DNA from: Lentilactobacillus curieae
Lineage (GTDB): Bacteria; Bacillota; Bacilli; Lactobacillales; Lactobacillaceae
Assembly: GCF_000785105.2 (NCBI RefSeq)
Contig: NZ_CP018906.1
Location: 2,031,861 to 2,095,860, forward strand
Direction of reading: 5' to 3'
DNA: 64,000 nucleotides
The first letter of the stretch is position 1, and each line of letters starts with the position of its first letter. Of the stretch, positions 28,207 through 36,670 are shown piece after piece. The notes beneath the pieces were generated by a model, which ran no database searches, was not told the origin of the DNA, and saw only the letters and a program-made list of their open reading frames with translations. Made by a program: the position numbers and the translations under genes.

Positions 28207-28815
28207 ATGTCTAGATATACAGGTCCAAGTTGGAGAATTTCACGTCGTTTAGGTATCTCACTTTCAGGTACTGGTAAGGAACTTGCTCGTCGCCCTTATG
28301 CTCCTGGTGATCATGGTCAAGGTCGTCGCGGTAAGCTTTCTGAATACGGTTTGCAACTCCACGAAAAGCAAAAGCTTCGTTTTATGTACGGTTTAACTGA
28401 ACGCCAATTCGCTAACTTGTTTACGCGTGCTGGTAAAATCCGTGAAGGTAAGCATGGTGTTAACTTCATGATCTTACTTGAAAGACGTTTGGACAACATG
28501 GTTTACCGTTTAGGTTTGGCTACTACTCGTCGTCAAGCTCGTCAATTAGTTAACCACGGTCACATTACTGTTGATGGCAAACGTGTTGATATTCCTTCAT
28601 ACGAAGTTAAAGAAGGACAAGTTATTTCAGTTCGTGAAAAGTCAAAGGATATTCAAGTTATCAAGGATGCTGTTGAAGCTGTTGTGGGTCGTCCACAATA
28701 TGTTCAATTCGATGCTGACAAGCTTGAAGGTTCATTGGTACGTCTTCCACAACGTGAAGAACTCGATGCTGATATTGACGAATCATTAATCGTTGAATAC
28801 TACAACAAGCTATAA
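28207..28815 (+). CDS. rpsD: 30S ribosomal protein S4
   Basis: A primary 16S rRNA-binding protein of the small subunit. [16 protein letters not shown], the S4 RNA-binding domain ([36 protein letters not shown]) and the length of 202 residues are all standard. The start is the ATG after TTGGAGGAACTTTTTT; a longer frame of 29 residues upstream is just the leader. No zinc-binding Cys motif is present, so this is the C- form of S4. Confidence 0.98.
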   Translation: MSRYTGPSWRISRRLGISLSGTGKELARRPYAPGDHGQGRRGKLSEYGLQLHEKQKLRFMYGLTERQFANLFTRAGKIREGKHGVNFMILLERRLDNMVYRLGLATTRRQARQLVNHGHITVDGKRVDIPSYEVKEGQVISVREKSKDIQVIKDAVEAVVGRPQYVQFDADKLEGSLVRLPQREELDADIDESLIVEYYNKL

Positions 28816-28821
28816 TTTGTC

Positions 28822-28857
28822 AAAAAACGTTTCGCTTTTGCGAAGCGTTTTTATTTT
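28822..28857 (+). terminator. Terminator of rpsD
   Basis: AAAACGTTTCGC, TTTT loop, GCGAAGCGTTTT (one G-U pair), followed by TATTTT. It lies 7 bases after the rpsD stop. Confidence 0.9.
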
Positions 28858-28869
28858 GCCCACATGAGA

Positions 28870-28878
28870 TGATATAAT
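28870..28878 (+). promoter_or_regulatory. Extended -10 promoter of rarA
   Basis: TGATATAAT is a perfect extended -10; a weak TTTATT sits 17 bases upstream. About 30 bases before the rarA ATG. Confidence 0.6.
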
Positions 28879-28910
28879 TATCTGAGTTAATTAAAAATCG
28901 AGGGACTAAT

Positions 28911-30185
28911 ATGCAACAACCTTTGGCGTACAGAATGCGCCCAACTAAAATTGAAGAAATTGTTGGCCAGCAAGACCTCGTCGGCCCAGGAAAAATCATC
29001 GACAGAATGGTCAAAGCTAAAATGCTATCATCAATGATTTTGTATGGACCACCAGGAACTGGAAAAACCAGTATTGCTAGTGCAATTGCCGGCTCAACCA
29101 AGTACGCATTTCGAATCTTAAACGCCGCCACAGATTCAAAAAAAGATCTGCAGGTTGTCGCGGAAGAGGCAAAAATGAGTGGTACTGTAGTTTTATTATT
29201 AGATGAAATCCACCGTTTAGATAAATCAAAACAAGACTTTTTACTACCACTTTTGGAAAAGGGTTCAATTATCCTTATTGGTGCAACTACGGAAAATCCA
29301 TACATTAGCATCAATCCGGCCATTAGAAGCCGGACTCAAATCTTTGAAGTCCATCCCCTATCCCCTGAAGATATTGCAAAGGCAATTGATCGTGCTTTAT
29401 CAGATTCAAAAAATGGTCTTGGTGAATACGATGTTGATTTGAAGGATGAGGCTCGTGACTTTTTATCAAAGGCAACGAACGGCGACTTACGAACCGCACT
29501 AAATGCATTGGAATTAGCGGTCAAATCCACGTCTCCAGATACCAATGGTAAGATAGCAATCACGCTCTCCGTAATTGAAGAATGCCTTCAGCGTAAAGCA
29601 CTCACTTCCGACAAAAACGGTGATGCTCACTATGACGTGATTTCCGCACTACAAAAATCAATTCGGGGTTCCGATGCAGATGCTGCCTTGCATTACGCTG
29701 CCAGATTGATTGAATCAGGAGATTTAATTTCCTTAATGAGGAGATTACTAGTTATTGCTTACGAAGATATCGGAATGGCTAACCCAGCTGCATGTGCTCG
29801 GGCAGTTTCTGCAGTAGACGCGGCAAGGCAACTTGGTTTACCTGAAGCAAGAATTCCAATTGCCAACGCAATTATTGAGTTGGCGTTAAGTCCCAAGTCA
29901 AATTCTGCTATGTCAGCCATCGATGGCGCCCTATCGGACGTCCGCTCGGGAAATTATGGTGACGTTCCAATTCACCTAAAAGATGCCCATTATAAAGGCG
30001 CAGCTAAACTGGGGCGAGGTGTCGAATACAAATATCCCCACGACTATCCTAATGATTGGGTACAACAACAATACTTGCCTGATAAAATCAAGAGTGCCCA
30101 ATATTATGTGCCAAAGGAAAACGGCAAGATTGAACAACGTTTTAAAGAGCAGTACGAAAAATTGCGCCAAGTTTCTCGCAAATAA
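28911..30185 (+). CDS. rarA: Replication-associated recombination protein RarA (MgsA)
   Basis: An AAA+ ATPase acting at stalled replication forks. Walker A GPPGTGKTS is near residue 48 and Walker B LLLDEIHRLDKSKQD near 95; GATTENP and the arginine-finger IRSRTQIF follow. The C-terminal MgsA tetramerisation domain has YEDIGMANP and VPIHLKDAHY. 424 residues. The ATG follows GAGGGACTAAT. The next small gene starts 24 bases later and is likely co-transcribed. Confidence 0.96.
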   Translation: MQQPLAYRMRPTKIEEIVGQQDLVGPGKIIDRMVKAKMLSSMILYGPPGTGKTSIASAIAGSTKYAFRILNAATDSKKDLQVVAEEAKMSGTVVLLLDEIHRLDKSKQDFLLPLLEKGSIILIGATTENPYISINPAIRSRTQIFEVHPLSPEDIAKAIDRALSDSKNGLGEYDVDLKDEARDFLSKATNGDLRTALNALELAVKSTSPDTNGKIAITLSVIEECLQRKALTSDKNGDAHYDVISALQKSIRGSDADAALHYAARLIESGDLISLMRRLLVIAYEDIGMANPAACARAVSAVDAARQLGLPEARIPIANAIIELALSPKSNSAMSAIDGALSDVRSGNYGDVPIHLKDAHYKGAAKLGRGVEYKYPHDYPNDWVQQQYLPDKIKSAQYYVPKENGKIEQRFKEQYEKLRQVSRK

Positions 30186-30209
30186 AAACAGTTGAATAAG
30201 GAGTCCAAC

Positions 30210-30497
30210 ATGATTTTAGATATTTTAGTATTATTGATGATTTTCATTTCATTTTTTATTGGCAGTTACCTGCTAACTCATTCCAATCAAACACTGTTTG
30301 GCCTTGATTTATCAAAGGATATTCATTTACGGAGAATGATAATTGCTCATGCAATCATCTTCTTAGTTTTAGGACTACTCGCGGTTATTGCCTTATTTAT
30401 CAATAACATGGCAATGGTTGTTGTAACCTTAATTTTAATGGTAATTTTTGGTTCAGTGACCCAAGCAATTTTAGTTTTCAAAGTGACCAAGCATTAA
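30210..30497 (+). CDS. Small membrane protein of unknown function
   Basis: I do not recognise a family with certainty. The 95-residue protein has about three hydrophobic segments: residues 1-20 (LVLLMIFISFFIGSYLL), 43-64 (IAHAIIFLVLGLLAVIALFI) and 67-88. The short loop between the first two carries HLRRM. I start at the ATG after AAGGAGTCCAAC; the earlier TTG overlaps that site. It follows rarA closely, and usp comes 70 bases later behind its own promoter. Function unknown. Confidence 0.75.
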   Translation: MILDILVLLMIFISFFIGSYLLTHSNQTLFGLDLSKDIHLRRMIIAHAIIFLVLGLLAVIALFINNMAMVVVTLILMVIFGSVTQAILVFKVTKH

Positions 30498-30510
30498 AAT
30501 ATTTTATTAT

Positions 30511-30538
30511 TTGTATTTTTAGTGAAATAACGTACAAT
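30511..30538 (+). promoter_or_regulatory. Promoter of the universal stress protein gene
   Basis: TTGTAT, 16-base spacer, TACAAT, about 33 bases upstream of the ATG. Confidence 0.6.
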
Positions 30539-30570
30539 TAAGGTATAAATAAGAATTGGGGTGGATGCTT

Positions 30571-31050
30571 ATGCTACAACAATACAAACAAATTTTAGTT
30601 CCAGTTGATGGTTCTTACGAAGCTGAACTTGCATACAAAAAAGGGGTTGCAGTTGCCCTTCGTAACCAAGCAACATTGCACTTAGTTCACGTTGTTGACA
30701 CTCGTGCGTTCCAGAACATTTCTAGTTTTGACACATCGATGGTTGAACAAGTGACTGATACAGCAAAGAAAACTTTAGATAAATATGTTGAGGACGCAAA
30801 GGCTGCGGGCCTACAAAACATTGATTACTCAATCGAGTACGGGGCTCCAAAGAGTGTAATTGCAAAGGATATTCCAGAAAACCTTAACATCGACTTGATC
30901 ATGATTGGTGCTACTGGTCTTAACGCTGTTGAAAGATTATTAATTGGTTCAGTTACTGAATATGTAACTAGAACTGCAGTGTCAGACGTTCTGGTTGTTA
31001 GAACTGACCTAGAGAACAAACCAGCAGTCGATCCAAAGAAAAAAGCTTAA
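30571..31050 (+). CDS. Universal stress protein, UspA family
   Basis: A 159-residue single Usp domain. The start ILVPVDGSYEAELAYKKGV and the ATP-binding stretch MIGATGLNAVERLLIGSVTEYVTR (G-2x-G-9x-G-S/T) are intact, so nucleotide binding is expected. The ATG is 6 bases after GGGGTGG; two upstream ATG/TTG codons are too close to the site. Own promoter and a strong terminator suggest a single-gene unit. The cellular target is unknown. Confidence 0.93.
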   Translation: MLQQYKQILVPVDGSYEAELAYKKGVAVALRNQATLHLVHVVDTRAFQNISSFDTSMVEQVTDTAKKTLDKYVEDAKAAGLQNIDYSIEYGAPKSVIAKDIPENLNIDLIMIGATGLNAVERLLIGSVTEYVTRTAVSDVLVVRTDLENKPAVDPKKKA

Positions 31051-31064
31051 CCGAGTTAAATAAT

Positions 31065-31105
31065 AAATGCCTCAAAGTGAAGTATCTCTTCACTTTGAGG
31101 CATTT
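31065..31105. terminator. Bidirectional terminator between usp and the HTH-TPR regulator
   Basis: An 18-bp perfect stem: AAATGCCTCAAAGTGAAG and CTTCACTTTGAGGCATTT with a TATCT loop. T-rich runs follow on both strands, serving the convergent genes. Confidence 0.95.
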
Positions 31106-31108
31106 TGT

Positions 31109-32044
31109 TTATCCTAACAATGTTTTTCGCCCTTCAAACGGAACGATTTTCTCTTTAACTAATTTAAATAAATCTTGATTACCCGCAAATATCTTATCCG
31201 CCAAGTGTTGGTCACCTTCATGAATTGCCATCGAATACGCAATCATTTGGTTAAAGGTCCCATCAACATGTTTTCCCAATCCAAAGAATGCTTTTGACTT
31301 CAATTCATAAATCTCTGCTAGCCGGTAGATTGTTGATGGTTGGCTTGAATTTGAGTTTTCGCCCATACCCTTTTGATAGTCAATAATTGCGTCAGCATAT
31401 TCTGCTAATAAGGAATATTCCTCAAGTTCAAGGCACACCACTAAGACATCCATGTAAATATCTGTAACCGATTCAATTGTGGCATCCTTACTATCCTCAA
31501 GGGTGACCAGCTTAGTTGCTGCCCGTTTAACATTCGTTAGCGCATGGTCCTTTAATCCCATCTTTTTGAATACTAGTCCCATTCCTAATGAAGCCCACGC
31601 TACATATAAATCACCAATGTACTTCTGATAGCTAGTCAAACACTCCGTGAATTCTGCTAGTGCACCTTGGGCATCATCTTCAACAAATAAACGGCTATAG
31701 CCTTTAAAGCAATGGTTTATTCCCCGGTACTTTGGTTTTTCAAGTAACATTGCTGTTACCCTGTCAGAGCTTTCATCTGCCTTCTTATAACAATGCTTTT
31801 GCAAATGTGTAGCAATTACTTCGAACACGTTTTTATCGTAACTATCATTATCAATCACGTCGTTAAAATTCAAATTGAGACGCTTAAAGAGCTTAACAGC
31901 GATATCACTCCTAGGAGAAACATTATCTGCCTCGATTTGGCTAATCATCCCCTGGGTACAAATTCCTTCGGATAAATCCTGCTGTGACATTCCAATCTCT
32001 AATCTTTTCTTCTTGATAGCATCCCCACAATATCTGGATGACAT
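31109..32044 (-). CDS. XRE-type HTH regulator with TPR-like C-terminal domain (Rgg/PlcR-like)
   Basis: The first 65 residues are an HTH_3 domain (KKKRLEIGMSQQDLSEG, MISQIEADNVSPR). The remaining 240 residues are helical repeats like the peptide-binding TPR domains of RNPP regulators (LAEFTECLTSYQKYIGDLYVAWASLG). Start is the ATG after GGAGGAAAGTCAA. 311 residues. The promoter carries a perfect dyad between -35 and -10, a likely autoregulatory operator. No peptide gene is visible beside it, so a signalling peptide, if any, is encoded elsewhere. The target is unknown. Confidence 0.85.
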   Translation of the reverse strand: MSSRYCGDAIKKKRLEIGMSQQDLSEGICTQGMISQIEADNVSPRSDIAVKLFKRLNLNFNDVIDNDSYDKNVFEVIATHLQKHCYKKADESSDRVTAMLLEKPKYRGINHCFKGYSRLFVEDDAQGALAEFTECLTSYQKYIGDLYVAWASLGMGLVFKKMGLKDHALTNVKRAATKLVTLEDSKDATIESVTDIYMDVLVVCLELEEYSLLAEYADAIIDYQKGMGENSNSSQPSTIYRLAEIYELKSKAFFGLGKHVDGTFNQMIAYSMAIHEGDQHLADKIFAGNQDLFKLVKEKIVPFEGRKTLLG

Positions 32045-32125
32045 TTGACTTTCCTCCATTATTATTGGCTCAGTTAACTTGAAATAAAAACGTTTTTAAA
32101 TTAGGTAAAACGTTCAATGCAAAAG

Positions 32126-32154
32126 ATTATATTATAGTCACTATAAGAATTCAA
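32126..32154 (-). promoter_or_regulatory. Promoter of the HTH-TPR regulator with operator-like dyad in the spacer
   Basis: Minus strand TTGAAT, 17-base spacer, TATAAT. The spacer holds the inverted repeat TTATAG-TGA-CTATAA (32132-32146). The 80-base leader also has a 12-base perfect palindrome AAAAACGTTTTT at 32086-32097. Confidence 0.75.
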
Positions 32155-32159
32155 CCCTT

Positions 32160-32702
32160 TTACCTAAATTCACAATTAACCAGGTGATCATTAACAATTC
32201 CAGCTGCTTGTAAAAAGCTATAAGTCGTGGTTGGCCCCATTCTGGTCAACCCCATTTTTTTGTATTGGTCAACATACTTTTTCACAAATTGCTTAATGGA
32301 TTCTTGGTCTAAGTCTTCCGTTAGTAAATGATCAATTGGGGTTGAATTAGTTGTCCCCCACGTAATTTGTTTGAATTCAGCTGGATTTTCAGCCACTACT
32401 CGGGCGTTGTTGACTATTGCATCAATCTTAGCGTGATTTCTAATAATTCGCTTATCAGAATACAGTTGCTCAACTTGTCCAGTTGAAAATTTCGCAATCC
32501 GATTAACTTCAAAACCATCAAACGCATCCAGTAGTCCTTGCTCAAACTTAAGTACTGTTTGAAAAGTCAGTCCCGCCTGCATAATCTCTAAGCACAATGC
32601 ATGAAATAGCTCATTAGTTTCAAATACTGGTTTTCCCCACCTAGTGTCGTGATAAATCATTAGCTCCGGGCTTTTGGTTGCCCATTCACATCTTATTACC
32701 AT
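32160..32702 (-). CDS. tag: DNA-3-methyladenine glycosylase I
   Basis: Removes 3-methyladenine from alkylated DNA. 180 residues. The zinc ligands of the family are all present: C5 (RCEW), H18 (YHD), H173 and C177 (NDHLVNC). LCLEIMQAGLTFQTVL and GPTTTYSFLQAAGIVNDH are diagnostic. The ATG follows GAGGTGAAAAAT; a GTG three codons upstream overlaps the ribosome site. It lies 31 bases after the GDPD gene in the same direction. Confidence 0.95.
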   Translation of the reverse strand: MVIRCEWATKSPELMIYHDTRWGKPVFETNELFHALCLEIMQAGLTFQTVLKFEQGLLDAFDGFEVNRIAKFSTGQVEQLYSDKRIIRNHAKIDAIVNNARVVAENPAEFKQITWGTTNSTPIDHLLTEDLDQESIKQFVKKYVDQYKKMGLTRMGPTTTYSFLQAAGIVNDHLVNCEFR

Positions 32703-32733
32703 ATTTTTCACCTCAAAATTTAAATACGTAGTT

Positions 32734-34161
32734 TTAAACGTAATTCCAGAATTTATTTAAAATTAATAGCCAACTATCCTTGGATTCCTCAACGGAGACA
32801 TTCTTTAGGCGACTTGCCTGATCAGTTACCTGACCATCCGTGCCCAACATCTTTGAAGTTTTCATCACCCATTTATCGTCATCAGTCCAACTGTAGACCT
32901 TTCTTCCACCTTGGCCACACTGAGCAACCATGTAGTCATTTAGTGTCACTCGTTGCAAGGTGAAAAAGTCAGGGTGTAACTTCGCAATCCCTAAACCATT
33001 TAGCATAGTTACTAGTCCCACTTTGATTTTTGGAAATTGGTGTTTAATCTGAATAAGTGGTCGATACCCTACAGAATGAACATAGTTTCCTTGCTCTTGC
33101 ATGGCTTCACCAAACTGCTGCGCAAACTGGCTGCCCATTTGACCATCGGATGCGTTAGTCACCTTTAATTCAACAATCAGTTTTTGTCCTAGGCTTCCTG
33201 CAACTTTTAAATAATCCGCAAATAGTTCAACGTGCATATGCTTTCGAATTTGCTTCAAATTCAAGTTATTAATCAACTCTGACTTCCCAGCCAAATTAAC
33301 GGTATCATCATGAGCACAAATGAATCGGTGATCCTTAGTTTCTTGAATATCCATCTCGATAAACGGATAACCTTCGTCACCGTTTTTCTTGAGTGCCGCG
33401 ATTGTGTTATATCCCGAATTATTATTGATAACCCCTCGGTGAACAATAATTTGTGTGTGATTATGAGGCGATACTAGCTGTGGTAGTGAGCTCTGAAAGA
33501 TCAGTATTCCTAAGAAGAGAACGGCTAACACAGCTAATGACATACTACTATATATTGGCTTGTGCTTAAATATTATCCAGATCATACATAGTTGCTGAAC
33601 GATATTCACCATCATTACCAAGACCGTTTGAATAAAATTGATATTGAACTGCCCGCCAACTGCCCACTCAATAATCGTTAAAAGGCCAACAATTCCGGCC
33701 AGTGAAAACACCATTGCTCCCATGCATAATAGCAATCGGCCAAAAATCGTTGAAACACTTGTATTGGCATAAAAAATCCGGCTAATTGCATAACTAATTA
33801 GAAACAATGCAGCCACGTAGCAAATCAGTGCCACAACAACTAACCACCTGCGATTAATCGTCAACCAAGTAAACATGTCCCCGTTAATTGGAATGTTCAT
33901 CTTTAAAGGTGTGATAATTCCCATCAAACCTACTGGGAGCAGCAATAACTGTAATAAAAACAAAATTGCAAATTTTTGATAGTACCTCCCATTTAACTCA
34001 CCAAGCAACCATACTAGTAATCTCGATTGAATTAAGATAGTGCCAATAGCTATAACCCAGACTAATAACTGTGAAGAAACTAACCTTCCTATCGTGATAT
34101 TGGTTAAACACGCCACTGCGATCATTTCAATGAAAATCACTCGTTGTTTACTCTTAGACAT
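32734..34161 (-). CDS. Glycerophosphodiester phosphodiesterase with membrane domain
   Basis: The N-terminal 230 or so residues hold about seven hydrophobic helices. The C-terminal half is a GDPD domain: IIVHRGVINNNSGYNTI, FIEMDIQETKDHRFICAHDD, LIVELKV, then WTDDD. The catalytic His and the Glu-Asp metal ligands are visible. The family hydrolyses glycerophosphodiesters, in Gram-positives possibly from lipids or lipoteichoic acid turnover. The membrane domain plus GDPD layout is known in Firmicutes. 475 residues. Substrate is inferred only at family level. Confidence 0.88.
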   Translation of the reverse strand: MSKSKQRVIFIEMIAVACLTNITIGRLVSSQLLVWVIAIGTILIQSRLLVWLLGELNGRYYQKFAILFLLQLLLLPVGLMGIITPLKMNIPINGDMFTWLTINRRWLVVVALICYVAALFLISYAISRIFYANTSVSTIFGRLLLCMGAMVFSLAGIVGLLTIIEWAVGGQFNINFIQTVLVMMVNIVQQLCMIWIIFKHKPIYSSMSLAVLAVLFLGILIFQSSLPQLVSPHNHTQIIVHRGVINNNSGYNTIAALKKNGDEGYPFIEMDIQETKDHRFICAHDDTVNLAGKSELINNLNLKQIRKHMHVELFADYLKVAGSLGQKLIVELKVTNASDGQMGSQFAQQFGEAMQEQGNYVHSVGYRPLIQIKHQFPKIKVGLVTMLNGLGIAKLHPDFFTLQRVTLNDYMVAQCGQGGRKVYSWTDDDKWVMKTSKMLGTDGQVTDQASRLKNVSVEESKDSWLLILNKFWNYV

Positions 34162-34233
34162 TTCCCCACAACTCCATTTACAATAATTAACTTAATTGTA
34201 TCAGTCCAGAATAGATACTGGTACTTACAAGGT

Positions 34234-34266
34234 AAATAAAAACCACTTTCCAAGATGGAAAGCGGT
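34234..34266 (-). terminator. Terminator downstream of ddl
   Basis: ACCGCTTTCC/GGAAAGTGGT (one G-U pair), 5-base loop, followed by TTTTTATTTA on the minus strand. Confidence 0.85.
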
Positions 34267-34285
34267 CAGTAATTAGTTGTTAAAT

Positions 34286-35410
34286 TTATACATCCTGATC
34301 TGTAGGATTTAATGGCTTGAAGTCGTACAGAATCTTTGAACGGTATTCAAACTCATCAATAGCTAGTTGAATCAACCGATCGATTAAATCAGTATATGAA
34401 ATTCCAGATGCCTCAAACAGTTGTGGATAAAGACTGATGTTAGTAAATCCTGGCAAGGTATTAACTTCACCAACATAAGGATCGTCATTCTTAGAAATCA
34501 AGAAATCAATTCTAGCAAGTCCCTTAAGTCCTAATGCCCGATAAGTTTTAAGCCCCATTTCGGTTAACTTGGTTGCAAGTTCATCAGAAATGGCAACAGG
34601 AATATCAAACTTAACTTCACTTGCATCAACGAACTTGTTGTCATAAGTATAGAATTCGTCAGTTGCAGGTACTTGAATTGAGCCGATCTTTGATGCGATT
34701 GGCTCACGGTTACCAAGAATTGAAATTTCAAGTTCACGAGGGCCTTCAATTGCCTCTTCAACTAGAATTTTGTCATCGTAACGGAACGCATCGCGCATTG
34801 ATTCTTCATATTCTTCAGCATTTTCAACTTTATGAATCCCAACAGATGAACCTTGGTTAGCAGGCTTTACAAATAAAGTCGTTCCCAATTCTTTAGAAAG
34901 TGATTCATAAGTAAATTTTTCAGCAGTTAAAGGAGTAACTAATTCGTATCTAGTATTAGCAACACCAGCTAACCCAAGAATCTTCTTAGTAATGTCCTTA
35001 TCAAAAGCCATTGCTGAGCCTAACACACCGGTACCAACATATGGTTTGTTCAACAATCTAAGCAATCCTTGAATTGTCCCATCTTCACCCAAGTTACCAT
35101 GAATAATTGGGAAAAATACGTCCACACCAGTCGCATTTTGTAAATTAGCAATTGGAGCTAATGGATTTGATAAATCCAATTTAGCCATTTCTTCTTTTTC
35201 AACGGTTTCTTCTGACTCGCCATCAAAAACTCGTTTTGAGCCTTCATGACTCAAGAAATAGCCATCTTTAGTCATCAAGAACAAGCTAACGTCATACTTA
35301 TCCTTGTCCATTGCATCATAGATGTTGTGAGCAGATCTCTTTGAAACATCGTGTTCTGAGGAATTACCACCAAAAAGTAGGGCAACATGTCGCTTTTTGT
35401 TATTTTCCAT
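34286..35410 (-). CDS. ddl: D-alanine--D-alanine/D-lactate ligase, Phe-type
   Basis: An ATP-grasp ligase making the last dipeptide or depsipeptide of the wall precursor. Motifs: LFGGNSSEHDVS near the start, NQGSSVGIHKV, ELEISILGN, EVNTLPGFTNIS. In the omega loop the residue that is Tyr in strict D-Ala-D-Ala ligases is Phe (DNKFVDAS; codon TTC at 34631-34633; residue 260 from this start). This Phe is known from Leuconostoc and vancomycin-resistant lactobacilli and allows D-lactate use. Two ATGs nine bases apart are possible; neither has a strong site, and I take the second. Confidence 0.94.
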   Translation of the reverse strand: MENNKKRHVALLFGGNSSEHDVSKRSAHNIYDAMDKDKYDVSLFLMTKDGYFLSHEGSKRVFDGESEETVEKEEMAKLDLSNPLAPIANLQNATGVDVFFPIIHGNLGEDGTIQGLLRLLNKPYVGTGVLGSAMAFDKDITKKILGLAGVANTRYELVTPLTAEKFTYESLSKELGTTLFVKPANQGSSVGIHKVENAEEYEESMRDAFRYDDKILVEEAIEGPRELEISILGNREPIASKIGSIQVPATDEFYTYDNKFVDASEVKFDIPVAISDELATKLTEMGLKTYRALGLKGLARIDFLISKNDDPYVGEVNTLPGFTNISLYPQLFEASGISYTDLIDRLIQLAIDEFEYRSKILYDFKPLNPTDQDV

Positions 35411-35446
35411 TTTTTTCATCCCATTCGTATATATTTCATAATCTTA

Positions 35447-35455
35447 AGTATACCA
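35447..35455 (-). promoter_or_regulatory. Extended -10 promoter of ddl
   Basis: Minus strand TGGTATACT, about 37 bases before the ATG. The -35 (ATGCAA) is weak. Confidence 0.5.
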
Positions 35456-35506
35456 TTAAAACGCTTATATTGCATTTCTAAACACCTTTATACCCTGATT
35501 TTTCAC

Positions 35507-35538
35507 AAAAAAATGCCGACAAAGTTCGTCGCCATTTT
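35507..35538 (-). terminator. Terminator downstream of the SPFH gene
   Basis: AAAATGGCGAC/GTCGGCATTTT with one mismatch and a 7-base loop, followed by TTTTTTGTG on the minus strand. Confidence 0.75.
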
Positions 35539-35545
35539 AAAAAGA

Positions 35546-36415
35546 CTATTCTAAAGAATCCGTATTAATTACGTTTTGAGTACCCTTTTCGTTTATTATC
35601 GACACGAGCACATTGTTTACCATTTGTAACTTGCGATCATCAGTGGTTTTGATGCCTAAGTCAGCTTCGATTTGGGACACAGCGTCTTCCGCAATTGAAA
35701 CTGCTCCCTCGACAATGATTTTTCTAGCCGAAAGAATCGCAGTTGATTGTTGTCGTTGAAGCATTGCACTAGCAATTTCCGTTGCGTAAGCTAAGTGAGT
35801 CAACCTAGTCTCAACAATTTCGATACCTGCAACTGATAAACGTTCCTGTAATTCAGCCTTTAGCGCTTCTGAAACGGAAGTTGAGTTCCCTCTAAGGGTC
35901 ATTTCCCCAGCGTCATCATCAAAGCTGTCATAAGGATACTGGCTAGCAATATGACGAATGGCAGATTCACTTTGAATCTCAACAAATTGCTCATACGCAT
36001 CAACATTAAACGACGCTTTAGCAGAATCAACTACTCGGTAAACGATTACTGCGGCAATTTCAACTGGATTACCCTTTAAATCATTAACCTTGATAATCGA
36101 ACTGTTAAAGTTCCTAACTTTCAACGAAATTGACATTTTATTCGTTAGTGGCACAGTCATGTAGAGTCCCGCATTCTTTATTGTCCCAATGTACTGACCA
36201 AAAAATGTGAGGACCTTAGCTTCATTAGGAGAAATAATCGTCAGCGAACTGGCAAATAACAGTCCAATCACGATTACAATGGCAGCAATGACCACCATGA
36301 AAACCGAATCGTTAGTGGAACCGAAGTAAATAAGGTATGCTCCCAGAAGCAACATGATAATTACCCCAAGTAGGCCTGCATATCCATTAACGTGAAATAC
36401 TGATTTTTCTTTCAT
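35546..36415 (-). CDS. SPFH-domain (stomatin/prohibitin-like) membrane protein
   Basis: 289 residues with two N-terminal membrane helices (about 12-33 and 38-58), then an SPFH domain (ISPNEAKVLTFFGQYIGTIKNAGLY, DLKGNPVEIAAVIVYRVVDSAKASF) and a C-terminal helix rich in Ala/Glu (QRQQSTAILSARKIIVEGAVSIAEDAV). SPFH proteins oligomerise at membranes and scaffold microdomains. The two-helix start is like the bacterial SPFH proteins often annotated as slipins. Start is the ATG after GGAGGTAAGACTA. Its upstream DNA holds the 101-bp tandem repeat. Confidence 0.88.
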   Translation of the reverse strand: MKEKSVFHVNGYAGLLGVIIMLLLGAYLIYFGSTNDSVFMVVIAAIVIVIGLLFASSLTIISPNEAKVLTFFGQYIGTIKNAGLYMTVPLTNKMSISLKVRNFNSSIIKVNDLKGNPVEIAAVIVYRVVDSAKASFNVDAYEQFVEIQSESAIRHIASQYPYDSFDDDAGEMTLRGNSTSVSEALKAELQERLSVAGIEIVETRLTHLAYATEIASAMLQRQQSTAILSARKIIVEGAVSIAEDAVSQIEADLGIKTTDDRKLQMVNNVLVSIINEKGTQNVINTDSLE

Positions 36416-36468
36416 TAGTCTTACCTCCAATGATTTAATCATAAGCTAAAGCTAGTCGGAATAAAAGG

Positions 36469-36569
36469 GAGCACTGCAGGAATCTATGACTCCGTCTCAG
36501 TGCCCCCACAACGATGACGCATACTAAGTGACACGAATAGTGGCGATTAGTCGCGACAGAGACTGTGTT
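36469..36569. repeat. 101-bp tandem repeat, copy 1
   Basis: Copy 1 of a direct repeat in the gap between the SPFH gene and metQ. It begins GAGCACTGCAGGAATC and ends AGAGACTGTGTT. It differs from copy 2 at four positions by my count. The first third can fold: GCACTG and CAGTGC flank GGAATC/GACTCC with one mismatch. It is clearly richer in G and C than the surrounding DNA. Confidence 0.9.
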
Positions 36570-36670
36570 GAGCACTGCAGGAATCCATGATTCCGTCTCA
36601 GTGCCCCCACAACGATGACGCATACTAAGTGACACGAATAGTGGCGGTCAGTCGCGACAGAGACTGTGTT
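36570..36670. repeat. 101-bp tandem repeat, copy 2
   Basis: Copy 2, directly abutting copy 1. Here the inner arms GGAATC-CAT-GATTCC are a perfect dyad inside GCACTG...CAGTGC (36572-36604). It is followed at 36671 by GAGCACTGCTGA, the start of a third, aborted copy, and at 36692-36717 by a partly inverted relative of its GACAGAGAC and AGTGGC blocks. Confidence 0.9.

Noticed and set aside
28820..29323. 167-residue frame opposite rarA.
   Set aside because: It covers the rpsD terminator and the conserved AAA+ core on the other strand. No ribosome site.
36435..36635. 66-residue frame within the tandem repeat.
   Set aside because: It is open only because the repeat unit is 101 bp, and it shows no ribosome site or protein-like pattern.
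36469..36670. The direct repeats considered as a CRISPR array.
   Set aside because: Two directly abutting 101-bp units with no spacers and no cas genes nearby do not fit CRISPR.
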